From contig JAQGDQ010000016.1 of the NCBI GenBank assembly GCA_030141605.1, positions 320,282 to 384,281 of the forward strand: a stretch of 64,000 nucleotides of DNA, in the 5' to 3' direction. Position numbers and translations under genes: made by a program. This DNA comes from Tubiluchus corallicola (taxonomy: Eukaryota > Priapulida > Priapulimorpha > Priapulimorphida > Tubiluchidae). Below the pieces are notes generated by a model that worked only from the letters and a program-made list of their open reading frames with translations, was not told where the DNA came from and did not search any database. Positions 1 through 11,722 of the stretch are shown piece by piece; the stretch's first letter is position 1; the number at the start of each line of letters is the position of its first letter.

Positions 1-825
1 TTACAGTCTATGTGACAAAATATATTTCGCGCGGTATTTTTTACTTTTGTAACGCTTGAGAAATCGCTCTTTCTAATTGCAATGAACTTTTCAAAAATTA
101 TTATTATCTACAAATAAAAAATAAATTCAGCCGTATTAGGTTTCGCTTGTGTGTGTGTGTGTTTAATTAGAAACATTTATAATGTAGTTTTACGATACCC
201 TAGGAAGCACTTTGAACTTAGTTTAAAATTACCTGTTCGTTTAATAAATGAGTGGGGTATTTAAACCGGTACACCGTTTTTAAGGATATGCGAGTTTACT
301 CTATGACCCTTGTTGATTGATACTCATTTCATTTCATACGTGTATATAGGGTTACGTAGTGTTTGTAAACAAGGGAACTGTAAGCCACCTCTCTTTAAAC
401 AATGAATCCGTCGAAAATTGTCTGTCTTTCATTTTAGAATTATACCTGTGTAATATCTGTAGACGTAATAGGCATCACACCGTCGATTCAATGACTCATC
501 TTAGAGGCATAACCCTGATGATGTGTCAGGTCCCAGCCTAGCCACGATCATCTAATTTAAGTAAGACCTACTGTTATTGCAAATTGTATAAAAAAAGTTT
601 TAACAATCGACATCCAAATAATTGTACTTTATTTTAATTAGTTTTATAATAATGTTTATTATTCGTAAAGAGTATTGTTTTATTATGTTTCTTAAAAGGA
701 CAGCATTCAATATCTATTAAAATTTAAAAATTTATATTACACAGTTGTATTATTTATATTTTTAATTTTAATACGTCCCAAAATGTTAGATTAAAACAAA
801 ATAAAAAAGCTGTTGTAGTTATCGT

Positions 826-862
826 CGTCATCATGATCATGATCACCATCATCATCTTTATT

Positions 863-896
<34 letters not shown>

Positions 897-921
897 CCAT
901 CAGCAGCAGCAGCAGCAGCAG
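826..921. repeat. ATC microsatellite ending in a CAG run
   Basis: An impure ATC array (with ATG and ACC variants) runs into about six CAG units at 901-920. The methionine-rich frame on the minus strand here is only a reading of the repeat. Confidence 0.9.
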
Positions 922-1239
922 GATGTAGTTTGCCAATTATGATTAGAGAAACGTTTTAAGTAACATGTACAACGGACCTTTACCTGGCTATTGCAACTAG
1001 TTTTATGAACTTATGAACTTAGGTGTAACTTAGTGAATTCTGTTTAATATAGATTGCAATTTGATTTCACTATCATTATTTACCGTAATAAACGTGACAA
1101 ATGCCTGCAGGCAAATAAAAGGTCATTACTTCGTATGCGGAAGTCTTAATGTCGTATGTTTCGTAGAATACCAATTTAGTGTATGAGGATATAAAATGTA
1201 TTGCTGCTACTTCAAGAAACCATTAATTTAACATTTTGA

Positions 1240-1294
1240 CCTGTCCTGGCCGAAATGAAACATGTCCGACGGGAAATAAATTAGCAAACAAACC
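1240..1294 (+). repeat. Dispersed repeat E, copy 1
   Basis: The segment contains TGGCCGA, then ATGTCCG, then a GGGAAATAAATTAGC-like stretch and CAAACAAAC. The same blocks occur in the same order at 6044-6102. This suggests two relics of one dispersed repeat. The family is not recognised. Confidence 0.45.
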
Positions 1295-1328
1295 ACTGTG
1301 ACCACAACAGTCAGTAAACTTCACGTTT

Positions 1329-1422
1329 CATTACTGAGGCGCCGGGTGACGGTAGTTCGCGCTAAAAACCGGTTGGTGTGCATGAGTGTATTATTTCAGA
1401 AAAAAATTGCACAGCCGACAAT
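1329..1422 (+). promoter_or_regulatory. Putative 5' leader of the vWA gene with an overlapping uORF
   Basis: The sequence becomes more GC-rich just before the coding start. An upstream ATG at 1382 opens a 14-codon frame that ends with TGA at 1424-1426, overlapping the main ATG (1423-1425) as ATGA. If the transcript begins upstream of 1382, this arrangement could control translation by reinitiation. A pyrimidine-rich ...ATTTCAG ending at 1400 could instead be a 3' splice site that removes the uORF start. The transcription start is not determined. Confidence 0.35.
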
Positions 1423-3255
1423 ATGATAATTCTTCGTGTGACAGACTTGGCATTTTTGATGATTCTTTTCTGTGTTGCATCGTCACCAGTCAAAGACCGG
1501 AATCTAGTGCGGCGAAACTTTGGGTCTGTTTTGCCTAGAAAGATCACCCAGGTAGCACCTCATCCTCTGATCATGCCGCCTCTTACAGACGTCTACGATC
1601 ATATATCGGCGTCAGTTGCGAGTGATTTCGCTAAACATGCTGCTTCTGCAAAGGAATTCCCAGCAAAGACAGATACAAAAGTCGAAGTCGCCGTAGTCAA
1701 CAGAAGTGAAGAATTGCCTGTGGAAAATGTCATTACTGATGAGCCTCCAACAGCAACCACTTACACGTCAACAATGACAACGCCGTACACAACGTCTGTA
1801 TTTAGCACAATTTTCGAGCCAAGAACTACTAAGTCACTAAGAAAAATGGCAGAAACACAACCTGCATTTCAGATACATCCTGACAACATTTTTGTAAGAA
1901 CTTTGGCGGGTGCAACGTCGTGTCCTGTTCAAGACCATTCAACGGAGCATCCTTGTTCGTTTAAAAAAGAGCTGGATATCGTCTGGGTAATTGATGTAAG
2001 CAGCCATGTCACTCCTCAAGGATTCAAAGAGGGACTGCACGTAATGCGTGACACTATAAAATTTATTCACGATAGGGGTGGTATTAGCTTTACTTCTACT
2101 CGGATGGCTGTCCTGTCTTTTTCTTCAGAGATACGAGTTGTTTTCAATCACATTCAAAACGGTCAATTTAGTAGCATTAACAATGTCTTTGATGGTTTGG
2201 TCGATATTAAGTATACTGGTGGAAATGCAGCCACTGGACCTGCTATACAAAAAGCCATATTCTTGCTAAAATACGATGGTAGGTTAGCTTCGGAAAAGTT
2301 AATTTTCGTGCTCTCCAGCGGAATATCAGACGTAGGTCCTATGCCATGCGCGGTAGTTGCTTATGCTCAGACAAAATATCCAGGTATTCACATATTTTCA
2401 CAAGGAATAGGATATTCTTTAAATAAAAAAGAAATTGAATGTTTAACAACACAGCCCAGCTCCGACGACGGCCAGCTAAAAGAGACAATATCGCATTTAA
2501 ATGGTAGCAGGTTAAACCAGAAGGCAGAAAACATTCGTTTAGTTAATAACGACAAACTACAAGATTACTTTGCAAAGTCAAGTCCACCTAATAGTGCAAA
2601 ACAGCAGCAATTTGGGTTTCCTGACCAAGCAGCGCAGTTGACTAGGCCTACTGGAGATGTAATTTTGCAAAAGCACTTTTATCACCCACCACCGTTTTTC
2701 AGGGTTAGCATGCAGAAGTGGCTCTTTAAACCTCTCCCTGTTACAGAGTTTCCCACAACTACTCCTTTTTTAACAACTACTTATGAAAATATACCAGGGA
2801 AACTTAGTCTTAAGAATCGTGGACAGGTTAACGGGTACCATTTCCCACTGTTTTTGGCGGCTGATCACTCTAATTTTCAGCCCTATAAACTTCGTTCTGA
2901 CACTGACCGCCGCCCAGTAATGGGCAGTGAACAATACTGGACACTACGAAAAAATTATGATCAACTTGTCGAAAAATCTTCGTTTTCTGGCAGGCATTCA
3001 TTGCAAAAAGAACCAAAAAACCGCAATATGCAAAACGCGCTTGGTCAAACTAGTGACAAAAGCAATTTGGCCCAGGAGCAACACAAACATGTCCTCGAAG
3101 CGAGAGTCTCCAAAAAGCAATCTACACTCAAGCAGGTGGACTTAGATCCGTTTACCATGGAGACAACTCCTGCAACTACATCTATCACATTGACAACCAC
3201 ATGGTATTCCACAACTACGGAATTAGACAGTACGACATCCCCAATTCTTCTGTAA
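1423..3255 (+). CDS. Secreted vWA-domain protein with degenerate MIDAS
   Basis: The longest non-repetitive open frame in the window (610 codons from the ATG). The frame stays open back to 1378, but only through a GTG codon; the ATG at 1423 is preferred because it begins directly with a hydrophobic signal peptide (about residues 1-20, ending VASS). A Thr/Ser-rich stretch follows (about 107-140), then one von Willebrand factor A domain (about 187-365) starting with ELDIVWVIDVSSH, then a long low-complexity tail that ends Thr-rich. vWA domains usually mediate protein binding in matrix, collagen or adhesion proteins through a metal site. Here D191 and S193 of DxSxS remain, but the last Ser is His195, the Thr of the GGxTxTG loop is Ala269, and the Asp of the usual TDG loop is Ser299. 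Metal binding is therefore doubtful. The TAA lies inside a consensus splice donor (GTAAGG, 3252-3257), so the coding region may continue in later exons. An AATAAA at 3409 supports the single-exon reading. Orthologue not recognised. Confidence 0.85.
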   Translation: MIILRVTDLAFLMILFCVASSPVKDRNLVRRNFGSVLPRKITQVAPHPLIMPPLTDVYDHISASVASDFAKHAASAKEFPAKTDTKVEVAVVNRSEELPVENVITDEPPTATTYTSTMTTPYTTSVFSTIFEPRTTKSLRKMAETQPAFQIHPDNIFVRTLAGATSCPVQDHSTEHPCSFKKELDIVWVIDVSSHVTPQGFKEGLHVMRDTIKFIHDRGGISFTSTRMAVLSFSSEIRVVFNHIQNGQFSSINNVFDGLVDIKYTGGNAATGPAIQKAIFLLKYDGRLASEKLIFVLSSGISDVGPMPCAVVAYAQTKYPGIHIFSQGIGYSLNKKEIECLTTQPSSDDGQLKETISHLNGSRLNQKAENIRLVNNDKLQDYFAKSSPPNSAKQQQFGFPDQAAQLTRPTGDVILQKHFYHPPPFFRVSMQKWLFKPLPVTEFPTTTPFLTTTYENIPGKLSLKNRGQVNGYHFPLFLAADHSNFQPYKLRSDTDRRPVMGSEQYWTLRKNYDQLVEKSSFSGRHSLQKEPKNRNMQNALGQTSDKSNLAQEQHKHVLEARVSKKQSTLKQVDLDPFTMETTPATTSITLTTTWYSTTTELDSTTSPILL

Positions 3256-3257
3256 GG
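3252..3257 (+). promoter_or_regulatory. Possible 5' splice site overlapping the vWA stop codon
   Basis: CT|GTAAGG matches the donor consensus and contains the TAA used as stop. If spliced, the exon ends at 3251 in phase 2. No downstream acceptor giving an open phase-2 continuation was found in the next few hundred bases. Confidence 0.35.
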
Positions 3258-3360
3258 TTGTCTTTCAGTTTACAGTACAGTATTGCTCGCTATACAGTTT
3301 CCCTTTCGTTCAAATTTCGCGCGTAAAGAAAAGTTCGTTGGTAGTTGTTTCATCACCATA

Positions 3361-3545
3361 ATTATGCCCGTTACGTCTATTGCAGACATTGAGCCGGCAG
3401 AATTCTAAAATAAAAGAGACTCCATCCTCAAGACAGGTCAACACAGCAATTATATAGCAAGAAACTAGTATGCCGGCCAGTGGCTTGTCAGCACTATTTC
3501 TGTTCCAAATTCACAATTGTGGTAAAGTGAACACGTGGCTTTGTT
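3361..3545 (-). repeat. Dispersed repeat D, copy 1 (contains AATAAA)
   Basis: About 180 bp align by eye with 11721-11890. Shared blocks include GGCAGAATTCTAAAAT, CTCAAGACAGGT, AACACA and CACGTGGCT in the same order. Its left edge carries a short CATCACC stretch; in the second copy that same edge abuts a 291-bp ATC array. I infer a retroposon whose tail, read on the minus strand, is GAT/ATG-rich. The AATAAA at 3409-3414 lies inside this copy and may serve as the vWA polyadenylation signal. Confidence 0.55.
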
Positions 3546-3632
3546 TAGGCTCGAAACGTCGCTGTGATCATGCTCACAACTGAGTGCATTGCGGTTGGTA
3601 TGCTGCTCAGTGTCGCTGTTTATACTTTATAG

Positions 3633-6040
3633 AAAAGTGTTAGTATTTAGTAGTCCCCGATGAAGTATTAAATTCTTAAAATGTTGTTCCAAAAAAGTGC
3701 TAAAAATTTTCAATGAACTTTATTATAATTTTGTTACTTATTTTTATTGATAACTGAGGTTGTTTTTCTTCAATAGTTACATTTTTCGTGGTCTTTGTAT
3801 AACAATACTTTGTATAACTATATTAAAATTTAATGTCGGTTTAAATGCAGTTAGTTTGTAATTTTTTGATATCTCACAGGTGCTATGTATTATTTTGTAT
3901 TATGATGAATTGATGATAATGGTAATCTTATAACTTTTATCTTAGGATGGAATGCATTAAATTATGTTATGGCGATTATACGGTTTAGTTTATACGTGTA
4001 ATTAATTGTACAAAGTCGTTTCAGCAAATATCTTAGCAGTTAGTAATGATAAGAATAGTAATATTTGATTGGTTTGTCTGTTTCTAGCTGTAGTTAACAC
4101 TAATAACACCAAAACGCAAATTAGTTAACAAAGAAACAATTTTCTGACTATGCATCTACGAACGTACCAATCTTGACGTGTGTTTTTTGAAACAACTCTG
4201 GCTTAATTAACACTTGTTTCTGCATGAGTTTTAACTTTTTAACCTCTGACATTGGATATTATAATCTATGAAAACTTGCAATTCCAGTTTGTATAAATGT
4301 TATTATTTGACGTTAGGAGCTCTCAACTATAGTACAGACAATTAATATCCAAAATTTATTATAGGGACGAATAAATCGAATGGGCAGTGTTAACCATGTT
4401 TGTTGCAATCTGAAGTTATTTAAATAAATAACTTCTAAATAATATACACAGTTATGTCAGAACAGGATTGTTTTTGTGTTGGTGAACCTATAGATCTAGT
4501 TCACTATGTGTGTAAATTAGACTAACAACCATAATAATTGCATTATCACTTGTTCTGAGATTCCATTTTGTGTTCACTGATAGTCATATAAACTAGTCAC
4601 ACAACTAATGTAAAAATGTATAGAACGCTTATTAATTATATAAATGCACTAACTGTGGACAACCTGCCCGGCTGACCAGCCGAGAACGCGTGTACTACTT
4701 TCCTGTGAAGTTCATCGTCGTACAGTCCATACACGCACCACCAAATTTCAGAAGAGTCGCATCCTAGCGCCATCTACAGGAAAGAACACTAAAACGCTTT
4801 TAAAAATGTTATAACTAATTTCCCAACTGCACGCCATACACTCAAAATAGTTTTAATACATAGGAACCCTGTGAACATACACAAACAGCGCAACAAACTT
4901 CAAACAGTTGTAATTATAATCTTAACTACGAACACTGGAATACTGAAAAATTGAAACACCGGTTGCTATACTGTAGCATTTCAATATAAATTAAAGCAAC
5001 GTATGGGCACTTTGTATATGTTACGCAACTACAATTAAATCTTGTAGGAAATTCAGGCGATATTATTGCTTCACATTACTGCTTGCAAATTGCAACCGAA
5101 CTACATATGCTAGTAATATTACAATAAATTCAAACTTACAAGATCTAACTATATAGTAAACAATTATACACAACTAATTGTACATTGAAATTTCTAACAC
5201 CCACTAACACATCTTAATAAGAAGCAACACTAGAATATAATCATGTGCTAATTAAATTATGATATTGCTAAGTCGTAGCGTTCGTATGCACTTGAACAAA
5301 TTAAATTGGTTATAACTTACTATCGTAATATGGTTATACGCCAAACACCTTTACTGCAAGTCAAATTTTTCACTGCTTGGCATTTGACAAGCGAAGTCTA
5401 ATAGCTAATGCTCTAACAAACAAAAACCATTAGAACAAAGCTTCAGCAGGATATGCAAAGAAGTGCACAAGTTTAGCTATCCAGACATAGTAAATACATA
5501 ACAAATAATTTAATACTCGTTGCAAATAGAACATCGAATAAACAAACGAATCGAACATCAGACATTGAAACCTGAACTCGAACTCGAGACCATGGAAACC
5601 ATCCCCTAAATTCACCACTTATACAAGGCAGAGCTTATTAGCCAGTATTGGACCTATTTACATTTTCCATGTCTGTCTCTTTTAGCTGGTATCAACCGCT
5701 TTATTACCTGTCAATTGCTTGCCCGCTGCATCACCATGAAGAGGCGTTGGATGACGCTTGCCACATACCTCATAAAGGTTCTATCTCTGTATTGCCTGGA
5801 TATGTGACCACCGTCGCTCAGGCTCCGCGGGGGCCGGCAGGTGGACGCAAAGACGCACGTGCGTCTACAGAATTTTTTAAATGACATATATTTTTATAGT
5901 TAAATAAAAATTCTTAGCAGTAAATCAAGAAACACATCAACCTTAGCTTGTATGCGCAATAATGGGTTTTAAACTAGTGAACTTGCCTGAGGAAATGGCT
6001 TCTAGCAACCGCAAAATGATCTAAAACGCAGTAACACGCT
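3633..6040. other. Intergenic sequence, no gene seen
   Basis: AT-rich sequence without convincing coding signal. It holds a CTCF-like motif (4766-4780) and a locally GC-rich patch (about 5700-5870) ending in the 16-bp perfect palindrome AGACGCACGTGCGTCT (5851-5866), which contains a CACGTG E-box. A 78-codon frame over the patch has no family features. Confidence 0.55.
4766..4780 (-). promoter_or_regulatory. CTCF-like motif
   Basis: AGCGCCATCTACAGG matches the reverse complement of the general bilaterian CTCF core (RSYGCCMYCTRCTGG) at 14 of 15 positions. It lies between the two genes, where an insulator would make sense. A single motif match in about 11 kb of DNA can arise by chance. Confidence 0.35.
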
Positions 6041-6043
6041 TGT

Positions 6044-6102
6044 GTGGCCGAGACGTTCGGCCGTTTAGTATGTCCGGTGGAAAAAATTAGCACGCAAACA
6101 AA
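6044..6102 (+). repeat. Dispersed repeat E, copy 2
   Basis: It shares ordered blocks with 1240-1294: TGGCCGA, ATGTCCG, a run of A, ATTAGC and CAAACAAAC. It differs by short insertions and substitutions. Confidence 0.45.
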
Positions 6103-7722
6103 CTTATTAAATTTTGTATGAACAGTGGGTGGGCTGTAACAAACAGTCTTAATAATCTTAAACAGTCGTAAACTTAATACTTAATCAGTTTTGTGTTTGA
6201 CTATCCACATTTTGCTGGGTAGATAATCTTAACACTAAATAAATTAAGCTTCCGCATTGGGTCATCCACATTGCAGTGTATTACGAACTTGCTTTTAAGA
6301 TATATGACTACTACGATAGAATACAATGAATATTACCTTAGTAAATGTAGGTAAAATGTATTTATTAAAGCAGAATTTTTTACGTTTGAAGAAGTCTATG
6401 TACCTGAATTTAGATTTCGTTTGAGACCTCCAAAATGTGCTCGAATACAGGAAAAAGTGTTTGTGCCCCCAGACCCCTAGCTGCTTGTGCGTCACATTTT
6501 TAAACTCTTGCGGCGTTAAACCCATGTAGACCACGCTTTAAACAAGTGAAGCAAAATTCATTCTGTTGACAAACTCCTTTCGTTTCTCAAAGTGCTCTGG
6601 TTTTGAACTTATCGCATTCACTTAAATTACATTCTCCATTAGAAGATAAGCACCTGAATTTCTCAAAAGATTTTGACTACAACTGATCTTCCACCAAGTT
6701 AAAAGTAGCGAAGACAGATGCTCCAGCTGACCTTCTTGGAGTATTCTTATTTATTATTCTCAAGGCTTCTAATATCGGCTCGCATGACAGATCAGACTCT
6801 GTTTCTAACACATAATAACGTTTTTTAAATTTTTTTGATAAATTTGATATCTGGCTCTAATTTAGTACTTCTAGCAAGAAAAATTAAATTAATAACTAGG
6901 CTTATAAATAAAAATTTTTCTAACTACAACGTACAATTATATTGCAAAAATGTTAAAAAATTCACATAAACTTGTATTCAAGTTATTTAATATTTATTTA
7001 CTGTCAAGATTTTAATCATTAGAGCAGCGAGAATGCATTACTTAACTGTATATACAACTGGGCTACCAAAAAACTAAACAAATGTTCTCTTATTATCCAA
7101 CTAATTTCGTATTACACAAGAAAAATTCACTTTATGAGAGAACAATGACCAGCCAAAATTAGTCACAAAAGGTTCATACTGCAACACAACATGTCTGTAC
7201 AATGCATGTTAGCTGTTCTGTTTCATATTAAGTGCCGCTGACCCACTGTATTGACTAACTGAAAAACGTGAAATGCCTATAATATTGCTAATAAATTACA
7301 GTCCTACTTAAGTTAGTTTTTTAATTACTTGCAAGTCGATGTATAATTTGTGACGGCTAGAGCCGCTGACTCTCTGTCTACATTTTTTGCTTTTTTGTGT
7401 AAACAAGAATAAATTATAATTTTTTATTAACATGCCTGTACAATCACCGCGGCAGTCAGCGGAACCTCCAAAGTTTACTCAACGACATCTATGGCATACT
7501 ACCTTTTTTCAGCTGTTGCTTTTTGCTAAGCTTTGAGATTCTTCAGGTACCAAGTGGCTGTCAGCAGAAGTTAGAAAGCTTCGAAAAGAACACGTACAGT
7601 AGCATTATCACATTCGGCCATTTTTTTTTTGTTAAGCTTACATCTATGTACACTGTCATTTCTATTGTCTACAAGCTACACTACATATAAATTATTAACA
7701 GAGCCTATTTTAAATATAGTCC
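6103..7722. other. Intergenic sequence, no gene seen
   Basis: AT-rich sequence with short frames only. Nothing matches a protein family or RNA gene I recognise. Confidence 0.5.
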
Positions 7723-8020
7723 GTTCTATTAGCCGAAAAAAGGGGACTGATTGGATACAGCTAACAAACACTAAAAAGTCATGAAAAGGTCCTGCACTTC
7801 AAAGGCTTATAACACCAAAACGTTCACAGGTAGACATTCGGCTACTATTAGGGACAAATAAGAGCTTATACGTGGACTTTCAGTTGGTGTTACGATTGGT
7901 GACTTTGGAATACACGAAGTGGCAAAAGTACGTCATCAATACCTCTCAATCTACTTCACAAATTCAATAGAATGGTTCTTTATCCGAAAAAAGAAAGCTG
8001 ACTGGATACAGCTACCAAAC
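7723..8020 (+). repeat. Diverged direct repeat, about 250 bp apart
   Basis: Two segments (7723-7769 and 7975-8020) share GTTCT, CCGAAAAAAG, then CTGA.TGGATACAGCTA.C and AAAC. They look like an old local duplication or two ends of a degraded repeat. Confidence 0.5.
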
Positions 8021-8447
8021 TTTCAGGAATGGTTTTAAGCCTTTTTAACAGCATTTTGGACATTTTTATGTATCTAAGCATCTTAATTTAAATACAGTCA
8101 GCTGTTTTGGGGGGAATTTTCATTGCCAGATGGCAGAACCGTGCAAGCTGATGGATTTGATACGAGCGCATAATGTGATTGTTTTACTATACCGTATCTA
8201 AACCGCTTTATAGCTGTTTACTCCAGATTTTTCGACCCATTTCAAGAATAGGGTCCAAGTGGTCAGTCCTGTCACGCGACGTCATCATCATGGGTCCAAA
8301 AGCTATCTAGAACGATTCTTGTTTAAATAATTTTTTTGGTCTCTTCTACTGACACAATCGGCTACTTTCCTATTTTCAAGTTATAAAGTTGGTTCTGTTT
8401 GCACTTGACTGATTGCAGACTATCTGAGGACACTTCGGTTACGAGAA

Positions 8448-8538
8448 GTGTAAAATGGGCTTTGAAATCATGTCAGATACATCCATGACATTGTCAGGTA
8501 AATGTGTAAAATGGGGCTTTAAAATCATGTCCGGTATA
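8448..8538 (+). repeat. Tandem duplication, 56-bp period
   Basis: GTGTAAAATGGG.CTTT.AAATCATGTC occurs at 8448 and again at 8504 with a few changes. Confidence 0.65.
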
Positions 8539-8785
8539 GTTTAAATATACAAATTTGGTTCATCTATAGATTTCCAAGACATGGGATAGGGAAAACTTAT
8601 TTACTTAGGAATTAGGTTTAATAACGAAAAAGTAATGAGCATTTTTACGATTTAACGCCCATCTTGAAAATTAGGCCTTTCAGTGGTTGGACTAGTTTTC
8701 AGTTTTTTTATATATGCAGCCGCCTACACAAAATACACATTTGCCTATTTATATATGTATATTTATGTGAAGTAACTACAAGATC

Positions 8786-8988
8786 GTGAAATCCAAGATG
8801 GCAGGCCAATATAGTCATATAATTATGAAAATGATAGTTATTCTGTCAGCATTCGTCATAGACAAAGAATATTGGAATTCGGGAACATTGGACAATATAA
8901 TGCATATTTGGGGAACTGAGGATAAGAGTTTACTTATTTAAATTATACGGAAGTGATTTCATAATTGTAAAATCCGAGATGGCCGATC
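8786..8988 (+). repeat. Direct repeat around AAATCC(A/G)AGATGGC
   Basis: 8786-8807 and 8967-8988 share GT.AAATCC.AGATGGC, each preceded by a GAAGT-containing stretch and followed after some bases by an A-rich run and a GTTA. The period is about 181 bp. The family is not recognised. Confidence 0.45.
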
Positions 8989-9518
8989 AGCAAAAAAATG
9001 ACCGTTAACTCTATTATTAATGCAAGTAACGTTTTGCATTTCTGTGACGCCGCTATTTATTAACGTTTATGAAAATTACAGTCTACCCTCCTTTCGGGTT
9101 CTCAATTTTACGTCCTTATTAAAATTCAGTAACGCAAGTAAGCAGCCAGCAGAACCTATTTAACGTACTCGCCTGCAAACCTGCTTTCGCCGTGACAGAG
9201 TCGCCGTGACATAATCATCCATGGTCCCATCTATGTGTGATTGTCAGACTTACATACGTAGATAATATAAATATGTCCACATTAAATTAAAATAAATGCT
9301 TGTTTGACTGTGGTGAATTTTATTTTGTGTTTATGGTTAGCTGAAACCTGCTCAAATAAAATTGATAAGTATGATGACATTCATGTTCCTGTATTGAACA
9401 CGTTTGTGCATTTAATAAAGCATGTTTTTTTGACTTTTTGGCTCAGTGGATCTATGTTTACATGAGATGCGTCTATGCATATCTATACATTCATGGATTT
9501 AGACGTATACGGTTGCAA

Positions 9519-9590
9519 TACCACCACCACCACCACTGTCATCATTGTTGCCGTCGTTGTCATCGTAGCGGCCGCCATCATCACCATTTT
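9519..9590. repeat. ACC/TCA/GTC trinucleotide block
   Basis: Impure trinucleotide repeat; the His-rich frame across it is not a gene. Confidence 0.8.
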
Positions 9591-10370
9591 TCCCTTCAGC
9601 ATATACGTAGAAACCTGTCCATACTTTTGACGTTTATTATTCTCACACATTTTCTATTCTCCTTCCATACTTTTCCCATGCCCATCTTTTAAGGTGCTAT
9701 TTTTTGGGGAATGTTTTTAGCTGCCATCGTTTCATAAAATGTGTTTATCAAAGTTCATGTGGTAAGTGAAAAAAAATCTCTATTTTTTTGCAAAATTGGG
9801 TGCATGTTTATTAAATCCAATTATTGGCCGAAACTCCAAGCCCGGCAAAGCTTTTACTAGCTGTTGTTGAAAAAGCTGGTAATTTAACAATCTGAACAAA
9901 AAAAGTTTACAATTTTCCCATCAAAAAATGAATAATGAGGTAATAATTGTCGACTGTAATGATTATTATCATGGAGCTTTCTCAAATTTAGCGTTTTTAC
10001 GGCATAGCTCAGGCAGAAATAAACCATTAGTCTATAATCAAAGATCTCGGCGGAGCTAGTGAAAAGTGCACATTGATTTTTGACTGCACATCAAAATCTG
10101 GCATTACGGTGACACAAGAACAGAAAAATGCTATATTTCACTAATATGGCATATTTTTATGTCGACGCGCTTACGCTGTCTAGTGCTCTCTGGCTGTGCA
10201 GCAAACATTTTGATATTAACTTGATCAACAGAACAATGTGAAGTACTTCCCAAAACATGAACTTCTTAAAAAATGTACTCAGTCACTGCGTGTGAATGTA
10301 TGTATGCGAGTGTGTACGTGCGTGTGTCATGTTGAGTGAATAGCTGAAATGAGAGAATATGTGCCGTGAA

Positions 10371-10445
10371 AGCATGGTTGACTCACAATTTTTCAGCACC
10401 TCCTTCTTCAGTTAATTAGCTATTGACTAATTGTTGTCAGTGTGA
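10371..10445 (+). mobile_element. SINE family B fragment, copy 1 (body only)
   Basis: GGTTGACTCACAA, a T-run, TTTCAGC.CCTCCTTC, AATTA and CTAATTGTTGT match, in order, the sequence that follows the tRNA-like head at 39137-39275. The head is missing or unrecognisable here. Confidence 0.5.
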
Positions 10446-10950
10446 TGTTTTTCTTAGTGTCGGTGCCTGTGCTTACCCAAACTGTGTTATTACTTTTAAG
10501 ACTCTTCAGCCAAGTTTGTGACACGTGCAAGTTTGTGATAAGCCTAAAACAGTGTGCCAACTTCTGTTTTTTCTCGCAGATTACGGGTTGCTAAACTAAG
10601 TAGGTTTACAACACTCCGGTTTCTGGTTTCTGTTTCTGTCTTCGCGTCTGACTTTATGGGCCATCAATACTGGCGACAACTAACGTGGGTAATGTACCAC
10701 CATACACTTTCAGCAGAAGAGGCGTCAGTAGAAGGTATGGCTTCAAACGTTTTGTGAAGCCACTTCTTTATATCTCCCGCGGAGATGGTTTCTTCTCCTG
10801 TAACGCGGATAACACTTCTTTCTGTTATCTGTGAAATCGTCTCCCTTTATTTATGAGGAGTAAATATAATCCTTGTCGTTTCCTGACAGATACAAGCTCA
10901 ACGATTTAACTGTAATTTTAGCCGACGTTTGCAGCAATCCTTCAAATGGT

Positions 10951-11060
10951 CGGGGAGAGAGAGGAAAAGAGAGAGAGAACAAGAAAGAGGAAGAAAGATA
11001 GGGAGAGCGAAAGACGGCGAGGGGAAAGCGAGAGAAAGAGAGAGGAGAGAGAGAGGGGGT
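10951..11060. repeat. GA-rich purine block
   Basis: Imperfect GA/GGA tract of about 110 bp on the plus strand. Confidence 0.85.
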
Positions 11061-11431
11061 TGGCAGAAAATCACACAAAATAACTAATTTAGCACCACTA
11101 ATTTTAGCACTAACATCTACAACATCTATTAAGTTTAGCCAGACCAGTTTTAGCTACTTACTGCTACATTTGACAAAATTTCTTATCTTTTTCTTATCAT
11201 GCATGCAGTAATTTCAAGAACTGCAGTAAATGGTTTTCTCTCTATACAGGTAGCATTAATTAAGAATAAATCGAGAAGAGGTGTTAGATGGTACTGAACA
11301 GCTTTTCTTAGACCAGTATGCTATGTTTATAATTAACATCGCAACAGCCGAGCTTTTTTAAAATTCAACTTAGGCTTAACTGATAAGACGCAAGGATATA
11401 AAAATGATAAAATTTGTACCTAAATGGGAAA

Positions 11432-11722
<291 letters not shown>

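Larger units (their letters stand above)
1..1320. other. Intergenic sequence upstream of the vWA gene
   Basis: No coding region is supported. The stretch is AT-rich and holds a short GT run (about 148-162), an ATC/CAG trinucleotide block (826-921) and, at 1240-1294, a segment that resembles 6044-6102 (both listed separately). The open frames here are short and uninformative. Confidence 0.6.

Noticed and set aside
1378-1422. N-terminal extension of the vWA protein from a GTG at 1378
   Set aside because: Nuclear genes start at ATG; the ATG at 1423 opens directly into a signal peptide.
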